Assembly (NCBI RefSeq): GCF_900156305.1 | Contig: NZ_FTPL01000002.1 | Coordinates: 124,001-188,000 of the forward strand | Direction of reading: 5' to 3' | DNA length: 64,000 bases | Origin: Edaphobacillus lindanitolerans | GTDB taxonomy: Bacteria > Bacillota > Bacilli > Bacillales_A > Planococcaceae | Part shown: positions 57,590 through 64,000 of the stretch, one piece after another | Layout: the number at the start of each line of letters is the position of its first letter | How positions within the stretch are numbered: position 1 is the stretch's first letter | Notes under the pieces: model-generated | The model's input: the letters and a program-made list of their open reading frames with translations, nothing else | What the model was told of the DNA's origin: nothing | Databases searched by the model: none | Translations under genes and position numbers: made by a program

Positions 57590-58573
57590 TTAGAATTCGG
57601 CAAGCTCCCGCATTGCCTTTTCCACTTTATCCGGGTTGATCATGAAATACTTCTCCATGGTCGGCGCGTAAGGCATCGCCGGTACATCCGGTCCCGCCAG
57701 CCGCTGGATCGGTGCATCCAGATCGAACAGGCATTCTTCGCCGATGATCGCCGCCACTTCGCTCATGATGCTGCCTTCTTTGTTGTCTTCCGTGACGAGC
57801 AGGACCTTCCCTGTCTTGGACGCCGCTTCGACGATCGCTTCGCGGTCAAGCGGGTACACCGTCCGAAGGTCGAGGATATGTGCTGAGATGCCGTCTTCCG
57901 CCAGGCGTTCTGCTGCCTGAAGGGCAAAGTGGACGGCCAGGCCATACGTGATGACGGTGATGTCGTCGCCCTCGCGCTTGACGTCCGCCTTGCCGATCGG
58001 CAGGGTGTAATCTTCGGCCGGCACGTCGCCCTTGATCAGGCGGTAGGCACGTTTGTGTTCAAAGAACAGGACCGGATCCTCGTCGCGGATGGCCGCCTTC
58101 AGCAGGCCCTTTGCGTCATACGGGGTGGACGGGATGACAATCTTCAGCCCCGGCTGGTTCGCGAAGACCGCCTCGACCGACTGAGAGTGGTAAAGCGCAC
58201 CGTGGACGCCGCCGCCGAACGGTGCACGCACGACGAGCGGGCAGCTCCAGTCATTGTTCGAGCGGTAGCGCACGCGCGCCGCTTCGGAGATGATCTGGTT
58301 GACCGCCGGCATGATGAAGTCGGCGAACTGCATTTCTGCAATCGGGCGCATGCCGTACATGGCCGCTCCGATGGCGACCCCAGCAATGGCAGACTCGGCC
58401 AGCGGCGCGTCAATCACACGCTCTTCGCCGAACTTGTCGTAAAGCCCCTGGGTCGCCTTGAAGACACCGCCTTTTTTGCCGACGTCTTCGCCGAGGATGA
58501 AGACGTTTTCGTCTCGCTCCATCTCTTCCTTCATCGCGAGTGTGATGGCATCGATATAGGACATGACCGGCAT
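57590..58573 (-). CDS. bkdAB: BKD complex E1 beta subunit
   Basis: The 327-residue transketolase-like beta chain of the BKD E1. It has LGEDVGKKGGVFKATQGL, DAPLAESAIAGVAIGAAMYGMRPIAE, RSNNDWSCPLVVRAPFGGGVHGALYHSQ and EHKRAYRLIKG. It is nearly identical in layout to B. subtilis BkdAB. Start ATG 58573 overlaps the bkdAA stop by one base. Confidence 0.97.
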   Translation of the reverse strand: MPVMSYIDAITLAMKEEMERDENVFILGEDVGKKGGVFKATQGLYDKFGEERVIDAPLAESAIAGVAIGAAMYGMRPIAEMQFADFIMPAVNQIISEAARVRYRSNNDWSCPLVVRAPFGGGVHGALYHSQSVEAVFANQPGLKIVIPSTPYDAKGLLKAAIRDEDPVLFFEHKRAYRLIKGDVPAEDYTLPIGKADVKREGDDITVITYGLAVHFALQAAERLAEDGISAHILDLRTVYPLDREAIVEAASKTGKVLLVTEDNKEGSIMSEVAAIIGEECLFDLDAPIQRLAGPDVPAMPYAPTMEKYFMINPDKVEKAMRELAEF

Positions 58574-59580
58574 CACTCGTCTCCCCCTTTCTCCGCGTAC
58601 ACATACTTCAGTGCGTCCTCCGGCTGCGCATAAGGAGCCGCTTCCGCATAGTCGGTCGCTTCGTTGACGATTTTCTTCACTTTCTCTTCAAGCGCTTTTT
58701 CCGACTCTTCGTCGAGGACGCCCGTTTCCTTCAGATATGCGGCGAATCTTGGAATCGGATCTTTCTCGCGTTCCGCCTTCAAGTCTTCTTCCGACCGGTA
58801 CGCACGGTGATCGTCATCGGACGAGTGGGCGGTCAGGCGGTAGCAGATCGTTTCGATGAGCGACGGGCCTTCCCCGCTGCGTGCGCGGTCCGCCGCTTCT
58901 TTCATCACTTTGTACACTTCAAGCGGATCGGTTCCGTCCACGGTGACGCCCGGCATGCCGTAGCCGATCGCGCGGTCCGATACGTTTTCACAGGCAAGCT
59001 GCTTCTCGACCGGCACGGAAATGGCATATTTGTTGTTCTCGACCATGATGATCGTCGGCAGCTTATGGACACCTGCAAAGTTCGCGCCCTCATGGAAATC
59101 CCCCTGGTTGGAGGAGCCTTCCCCGAGCGTCACGAACGTAATGAAGTCTTGCTTCTGGATCTTCGCTGCGAGCGCCACGCCCACCGCATGCGGCAGCTGG
59201 GTCGTGACGGGAGAGGAACCGGAGAGGATCCGGTTCTTTTTCTGCCCGAAGTGGCCCGGCATCTGGCGACCGCCCGAGTTCGGGTCTTCCGCTTTCGCGA
59301 ATGCGCTCAGCATGAGCTCTTTCGGCGTCATGCCGAAATGGAGCACGACGCCCATGTCGCGGTAATACGGGGCGATATAGTCTTTGTCTTTATCGAGCGC
59401 ATAAGCCGCGCCGACCTGTGCCGCTTCCTGGCCCTGGCAGGAGATGACGAACGGGATCTTCCCCGAACGGTTGAGCAGCCACATCCGCTCATCGAGGCGG
59501 CGTGCCGTCAGCATCGTCTCGTACATTTGCAGGACGTCCCCGTTGGACAGCCCCAGCTCTTCATGACGGTTGTTGGTCAC
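58573..59580 (-). CDS. bkdAA: BKD complex E1 alpha subunit
   Basis: The thiamine-diphosphate-binding alpha chain, 335 residues. The ThDP motif GEGSSNQGDFHEGANFAGVHKLP...ENNKYAIS is complete, and HSSDDDHRAYRS is the phosphorylation-loop counterpart. The start is GTG at 59580 after AAGGGGGAAAATCAA; an ATG pair further upstream has no site. It lies 17 bp after lpdV. Confidence 0.96.
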   Translation of the reverse strand: MTNNRHEELGLSNGDVLQMYETMLTARRLDERMWLLNRSGKIPFVISCQGQEAAQVGAAYALDKDKDYIAPYYRDMGVVLHFGMTPKELMLSAFAKAEDPNSGGRQMPGHFGQKKNRILSGSSPVTTQLPHAVGVALAAKIQKQDFITFVTLGEGSSNQGDFHEGANFAGVHKLPTIIMVENNKYAISVPVEKQLACENVSDRAIGYGMPGVTVDGTDPLEVYKVMKEAADRARSGEGPSLIETICYRLTAHSSDDDHRAYRSEEDLKAEREKDPIPRFAAYLKETGVLDEESEKALEEKVKKIVNEATDYAEAAPYAQPEDALKYVYAEKGGDE

Positions 59581-59597
59581 TTGATTTTCCCCCTTCA

Positions 59598-61025
59598 TCA
59601 CATATGGATCGCTTTGCCGTCGACGGCCAGTGTAGCCTCACCCATCACTTCGCTGAGCGTCGGGTGCGGGTGGACGAGCGAAGCGATTTCCCAAGGTGTT
59701 GCATCGAGGACTTTGGCAAGGCCCGCCTCGGAGATCATGTCGGTCACATGCGGCCCGATCATATGGACGCCGAGCAGGTCGTCGGTGTCTTTGTCGGCGA
59801 TGACTTTGACGAATCCTTCCGATTCGCCGTGGACAAGCGCCTTGCCGATCGCCTTGAACGGGAATTTGCCGATTTTCACATCACGTCCCCGTTCCTTCGC
59901 CTCTGCTTCCGTCAGGCCGACGGATGCGGCTTCCGGACTGGAATAGATGCAGCGCGGCACGAATTCCGCATCGACATGGCCTGCAGGCTCGCCGGCGATA
60001 TGTTCGACCGCGGCGATGCCTTCATGCGAAGCGACATGCGCCAGCTGGAGTCCGCCGATGACGTCGCCGATCGCATAAATATGGGATTCCTTCGTCTGGT
60101 ACGTATTTTTCACCTTGATGAAGCCCCGCTCGAGTTCGATGTCGGTGTTTTCCAGGCCGATCCCTTCGGTGTTCGCCTGGCGGCCGACACTTACGAGAAT
60201 CTTTTCCGCCCGGAATTGTTCCTGGCCGCTGCCGGTTTCCGCCGAGATGGAAACGGGTCCGTCTCCCTTGTCGAGTGTGTCCGGCAGGACTTTGGCGGAA
60301 GTGAAAATCTTGACGCCGCGTTTTTTCAGCAGCTTCTCCATTTCCTTGGAAATGTCCGCATCTTCCGTCGGGAGGATCCGGTCGGCATATTCGACGACCG
60401 TCGTCTCGACGCCGAAGTCATTGAGCATGGACGCCCATTCGATGCCGATGACGCCGCCGCCGATGATGATGATCGACTTCGGCAGGCTTTCCATGCCGAG
60501 TGCCTCGTCGGAGGTCAGCACATGCTCGCCGTCGATTTCCAGTCCCGGCAGCGTGCGCGGCCGGGAGCCGGTCGCCACGATGACATTGTTCGGGATGAGC
60601 ATTTCATTTTCATCGCCATTCTCGTATTCGACGGAAATGGTCCCCGGCATCGGGGAGAAGATCGAAGGGCCGAGAATGCGCCCCGTGCCTTCAAAGACAT
60701 CGATCTTCCCTTTTTTCATGAGACCCTGGACGCCTTTGTGAAGACCGGATACGATCGAATCCTTCCGGCTCTGGACCTTTCCGAAATCAAGCGTTACATC
60801 GCCCGTCGAAACACCGAAATTATCGGCGTCGTGTTTTGCGAGACGGTACACTTCCGCGCTGCGCAAAAGGGCTTTGGACGGAATGCAGCCCCTGTGGAGG
60901 CAGGTGCCGCCGAGCTTTCCTTTTTCAACGATCGCGGTCTTCAGGCCGAGCTGTGCGGAACGGATCGCCGCCACATATCCGCCGGTTCCTCCGCCGAGGA
61001 TGACGACATCATATTCAACTGCCAT
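59598..61025 (-). CDS. lpdV: BKD complex E3, dihydrolipoyl dehydrogenase
   Basis: A 475-residue flavoprotein with FAD motif GGGTGGYVAAIRSAQLG, the redox disulfide GGTCLHRGCIPSKALL, the NAD motif GGGVIGIEWASML and the C-terminal His-Glu pair in HPHPTLSE. Position in the bkd operon makes it the LpdV type. It follows bcd by 35 bp. Confidence 0.96.
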   Translation of the reverse strand: MAVEYDVVILGGGTGGYVAAIRSAQLGLKTAIVEKGKLGGTCLHRGCIPSKALLRSAEVYRLAKHDADNFGVSTGDVTLDFGKVQSRKDSIVSGLHKGVQGLMKKGKIDVFEGTGRILGPSIFSPMPGTISVEYENGDENEMLIPNNVIVATGSRPRTLPGLEIDGEHVLTSDEALGMESLPKSIIIIGGGVIGIEWASMLNDFGVETTVVEYADRILPTEDADISKEMEKLLKKRGVKIFTSAKVLPDTLDKGDGPVSISAETGSGQEQFRAEKILVSVGRQANTEGIGLENTDIELERGFIKVKNTYQTKESHIYAIGDVIGGLQLAHVASHEGIAAVEHIAGEPAGHVDAEFVPRCIYSSPEAASVGLTEAEAKERGRDVKIGKFPFKAIGKALVHGESEGFVKVIADKDTDDLLGVHMIGPHVTDMISEAGLAKVLDATPWEIASLVHPHPTLSEVMGEATLAVDGKAIHM

Positions 61026-61060
61026 TGGTTAGACTCCTTTCGTAACAGGGACGGACAGGA

Positions 61061-62158
61061 TCAGCGGTTCGACAGGCTGTCCTTGCCGTTCCGGAGAAAC
61101 TGGCTACGCGACTTCGCCACGTTGGCGATGCGCTCTTCTGCCAGGCGGTCTGCCGCTGCATAAGTCGGGATTCCGTCGCGTTTGGAGATTTCGATGACCT
61201 TTTCGATCGTGTCATAGATTTTCTCGACTTTGTTCATCGCGCGTTCCTCGTTGTAGCCGTCCAGCTCATCCGCGACGTTGATGACGCCGCCTGCGTTGAT
61301 GATGTAGTCCGGTGCATAGACGATGCCCATTTCGTGGATGCGGTCGCCGTGCTCCGTCGTCTTCAGCTGGTTGTTCGCCGAACCGGCGATGACCTTCACC
61401 TTGAACTGAGGGATCGTTTCGTCGTTGATTGAGGCACCGAGTGCACACGGTGCATAGATATCCGCCTCGACACCGTAGATGTCGTTGATGCCGACCGCTT
61501 CCGCACCGAACTCCTCGACGGCACGCTGAACCGCCTGTTCATTGATGTCGGTGACGATGAGTTTGGCACCTTCCTCGTGGAGGTAGCGGCAGAGGGCAAA
61601 TGCCACATTCCCGACACCCTGGACGGCCACCGTGCGGCCTTCAAGCGAGTCCGTGCCGAATGCTTCCTTCGCAGCCGCCTTCATCCCGCGGTATACGCCG
61701 TAGGCCGTGACAGGGGACGGGTTGCCCGACGAGCCGGACGTCGTCGGGGAAACACCCGTGACGAAATCGGTTTCGAGATGGATGAGGTCCATGTCGGCTT
61801 CTGTCGTGCCCACATCTTCAGCCGTGATGTAGCGGCCATTGAGCCCCTGGACAAACCGGCCAAACGCACGGAACAGCTCTTCGCTCTTGTCTTTCTTCGG
61901 ATCGCCGATGATGACGGTCTTCCCGCCGCCGAGGTTCAGCCCGGCAGCCGCGTTTTTGTACGTCATGCCGCGTGCGAGGCGCAGGGCGTCTTCGACCGCT
62001 TCCTCTTCGGAAGCATAGGTCCACATGCGGGCGCCGCCGAGCGCTGGCCCGAGCGTCGTGTCATGGATGGCGATGATCGCCTTGAGTCCCGATGTTTCAT
62101 CCTGGCAGAAGACCACTTGCTCGTAATCGTGTTCACCCATGTATTTAAACAGTTCCAT
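61061..62158 (-). CDS. bcd: Leucine dehydrogenase
   Basis: The 365-residue enzyme deaminates Leu, Val and Ile to 2-oxoacids. It has [26 protein letters not shown] with the catalytic Lys, [13 protein letters not shown], the Rossmann motif [11 protein letters not shown] and [11 protein letters not shown]. Start ATG 62158 (or 62161) follows AAAAGGAGGAGAACG. It lies only 46 bp after the regulator gene, with no -24/-12 promoter, and feeds the BKD genes downstream; ptb and buk, found here in B. subtilis, are absent. Confidence 0.97.
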   Translation of the reverse strand: MELFKYMGEHDYEQVVFCQDETSGLKAIIAIHDTTLGPALGGARMWTYASEEEAVEDALRLARGMTYKNAAAGLNLGGGKTVIIGDPKKDKSEELFRAFGRFVQGLNGRYITAEDVGTTEADMDLIHLETDFVTGVSPTTSGSSGNPSPVTAYGVYRGMKAAAKEAFGTDSLEGRTVAVQGVGNVAFALCRYLHEEGAKLIVTDINEQAVQRAVEEFGAEAVGINDIYGVEADIYAPCALGASINDETIPQFKVKVIAGSANNQLKTTEHGDRIHEMGIVYAPDYIINAGGVINVADELDGYNEERAMNKVEKIYDTIEKVIEISKRDGIPTYAAADRLAEERIANVAKSRSQFLRNGKDSLSNR

Positions 62159-62204
62159 CATCGTTCTCCTCCTTTTATGTACAGGCAGACCGCCTGTTCT
62201 CCGC

Positions 62205-64000
62205 TTAAAGCAGATTGTGTTTCTCCAGTTTATAGTACAGCGCCCGGACGGAAATGCCGAGTTTCTTGGCCGCTTCCGATTTGTTCCCCCCGCCGGATGT
62301 AAGCGCTTCCTTGAGAATGGATTTTTCGTGGGCATCCAGCTGCTCTGCGAGCGTTCCGGATGCCCCCTCGCCTTCCGCACGGAATACGGCGGCCAGTTCG
62401 GGCCGGCCGAGGATCCTGTCCGCCGGCTGCATGAAGATCAGGGCGCGGCTGATCACGTTTTCCAGTTCCCTGACATTCCCCGGCCACTCGTGCTGCATGA
62501 GGAGGCCGGCCGCTTCAGCGCTGATCTCCTCCACCGCCCTGTCGAGGTCCCGGTTCAGGCGCGGGAGCAGTTTCTCGGCGAGCAGCGGGATATCCTCCCT
62601 GCGGTTCCGCAGTGGCGGGATATGGACCGGCATCCGGTTCAGCCTGTGGAACAGGTCTTCCCGGAAACGGCCTTCCTTCATCAGCTTTTCCAGATTGGTG
62701 TTTGTGGCCGCGATGACCCGCGCCGTGACCGGGAAGGGTCTGCTGCCCCCGATGCGGTGGATCTCTTTTTCCTCCAGCGCCCGGATGAGACCGGCCTGGA
62801 CCGCAGCCGGAAGCTCCCCGATCTCATCAAGGAACAGGGTGCCGCCTTCCGCCTCTTCGAACAGGCCGGGCGTTTCCGCGCCGTCCTCGCCGAACAGCTC
62901 GCGTTCCAGCCGGTCTCCGGGAAGTGCCGCACAGTTCACGCGGATGAATTTGCCGCCTTCCGATTCATTGTGGATGGCCTGGGCGAACACTTCCTTGCCC
63001 GTCCCCGACTCCCCGCGGAGGAGGATCGGCACGTTCATGGACGAAGCGAGCCTGGCCTGCTGAATCGCCAGCTTCATCTCCGGGGATTCCCCGGCAATGT
63101 CGTCAAAGGTGTAGCGGGTTTCCAGCGACCGGATCAGCCGTCTCGCCTGATCGAGCTCCTCGGAAAGCGACCGGATCTCCGTCAGGTCATGGATGATCCC
63201 GACGCTTCCCTTCAATCTGTCCCCGACGAGGACCGGGGCGACATTGACGACCACCTGCCTGCGGGAAGGACCGACCCGCATTCTTACGCCACGGATCGGC
63301 TTTCCGCTCTCCAGCACTTTCATGTGGATACTCTCACCCTCGGTGATGTCCACGGTCGCCGGTTTTCCGATGACATCCTCTTCATGCAGGCCGGTAAGGC
63401 GTGTATAGGCGGGATTCACAAGAATTCCGCGTCCTTCTTCATCCACGACCGAAATCGCATCATCGCTCGACTGGATGATTGCGGTGAGCATCGACTGGAT
63501 CTCCCGCAGGTTGGTGATCTCCTCTGCAAGTTCAAGGATGCCGGTCACGTCCCGGAAAACGGCAAATGCCCCGGTCCGCCTGCCGCTGCTGTCCTGGAGC
63601 GGGCGCCTGGACGTGAGGACCCGGACGCCGTTTGCCAAAGTCAGCTCCCGGTTCAGTTCGGGCATGCCGGTTTCGGCGACCCGCAGCAGTCCGCTGTCCG
63701 GGATCACTTCCTCGATCCGGCGGCCGATCGCTTCTGCCGCGGGAAAACCGGTGATCAGGCTGGCGCTCCGGTTGAAGAACAGGACGGTTCCGGCTGTGTC
63801 GATCCCGATCATGCCTTCATCGAGCGAGTTGAAGATCATCCGGTTGCGGAACGATTCCGTCTGAAGCTGCCGGATATACTGCCCGTTCTCCTCCAGCAGG
63901 CTGACGAGGAGGCGGGCGATCGTCCCGGGGATGACGACGGCGTGGGCGGGTCGCGACTTCACGAGTTCGCCGAACACGCCCTGCTCCCCGGTCACATCAA
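62205..64000 (-). CDS. BkdR-like AAA+ PAS regulator without GAFTGA, 5' truncated by window
   Basis: The frame is open to the window edge. Visible from the N-terminus: a PAS domain ([23 protein letters not shown]), a second PAS ([18 protein letters not shown]), an AAA+ domain with Walker A GESGTGKE and Walker B LFLDEIGE, and a Fis-type helix-turn-helix at the end ([22 protein letters not shown]). Normal SigL/Sigma-54 activators have GAFTGA between ELFG and the F-E-A segment; here the sequence is [20 protein letters not shown], about seven residues shorter and without the motif. It is upstream of and probably co-transcribed with bcd, so it should control the bkd genes. Confidence 0.9.
   Translation of the reverse strand, partial: DVTGEQGVFGELVKSRPAHAVVIPGTIARLLVSLLEENGQYIRQLQTESFRNRMIFNSLDEGMIGIDTAGTVLFFNRSASLITGFPAAEAIGRRIEEVIPDSGLLRVAETGMPELNRELTLANGVRVLTSRRPLQDSSGRRTGAFAVFRDVTGILELAEEITNLREIQSMLTAIIQSSDDAISVVDEEGRGILVNPAYTRLTGLHEEDVIGKPATVDITEGESIHMKVLESGKPIRGVRMRVGPSRRQVVVNVAPVLVGDRLKGSVGIIHDLTEIRSLSEELDQARRLIRSLETRYTFDDIAGESPEMKLAIQQARLASSMNVPILLRGESGTGKEVFAQAIHNESEGGKFIRVNCAALPGDRLERELFGEDGAETPGLFEEAEGGTLFLDEIGELPAAVQAGLIRALEEKEIHRIGGSRPFPVTARVIAATNTNLEKLMKEGRFREDLFHRLNRMPVHIPPLRNRREDIPLLAEKLLPRLNRDLDRAVEEISAEAAGLLMQHEWPGNVRELENVISRALIFMQPADRILGRPELAAVFRAEGEGASGTLAEQLDAHEKSILKEALTSGGGNKSEAAKKLGISVRALYYKLEKHNLL

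Noticed and set aside
62159-62204. Sigma-54 promoter before bcd
   Set aside because: No TGGCA-N7-TTGC-like pair on the minus strand; only a small CAGGC/GCCTG hairpin is present.

Overview
The window is chromosome from a high-GC member of the Bacillales, most likely a Planococcaceae-type genus (Bhargavaea/Planococcus-like). The reasons are gene orders shared with Bacillus subtilis (parE-parC, plsY, yneR-yneQ-yneP and aconitase; ccdA-thioredoxin-ccdC; the yqj block), GGAGG-type ribosome sites, a lysine riboswitch, a T-box, and AhrC- and LexA-type operators. The assignment is inferred from protein and operon resemblance only; no rRNA or tRNA gene was seen.

Layout. 1-4.5 kb: tail of an LCP cell-wall ligase, an AI-2E-type exporter, a Spo0M-like protein, a MarR regulator, then 1.2 kb of decayed DNA. 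4.7-9.7 kb: lysine-riboswitch-controlled diaminopimelate operon dapA-dapB-dapH-dapL-alr. 9.7-24.3 kb: topoisomerase IV with a LexA box, plsY, yneRQP-like genes, aconitase, small membrane proteins, a lytic transglycosylase, Sco, YvrJ/DUF2922/DUF1659, and a cytochrome c maturation set. 24.6-28.2 kb: heterodimeric ABC exporter (YheI/YheH type). 28.2-46.8 kb: YolD, a VWA lipoprotein, an SOS-type Y polymerase, PaiB, argGH, yqjQ/yqjP, T-box-proI, yqjM, diaminopropionate ammonia-lyase, RNase Z, Pol IV, a YqjE-like peptidase, an acyl-CoA carboxylase beta subunit and methylmalonyl-CoA epimerase. 46.8-48.6 kb: phage remnants, small peptides, Prli42 and repeat cassettes. 48.7-54.1 kb: BrxB, MeaB and methylmalonyl-CoA mutase MutB/MutA. 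54.2-56.2 kb: AT-rich island with a PD-(D/E)XK-like DUF6602 gene and an integrase stub between near-identical direct repeats. 56.2-64 kb: branched-chain 2-oxoacid dehydrogenase, leucine dehydrogenase and a BkdR-like regulator running off the end.

Function. The right third is one metabolic theme: leucine dehydrogenase and the BKD complex turn branched-chain amino acids into acyl-CoAs, and the propionyl-CoA arising from Val/Ile can pass through the carboxylase, epimerase and B12 mutase to succinyl-CoA. The left third makes diaminopimelate and probably D-alanine for peptidoglycan.

The most unusual signal is a set of short intergenic arrays with a 21-bp period (22 bp in one case), each with its own short word, at 16.2, 24.4, 40.0, 48.3 and 48.5 kb and in weaker form at 2.9 and 35.1 kb. 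Two of them sit behind copies of the same roughly 31-bp leader. A second is the island flanked by copies of a groEL 3'-end-like sequence. A third is a BkdR whose AAA+ domain lacks the GAFTGA loop.
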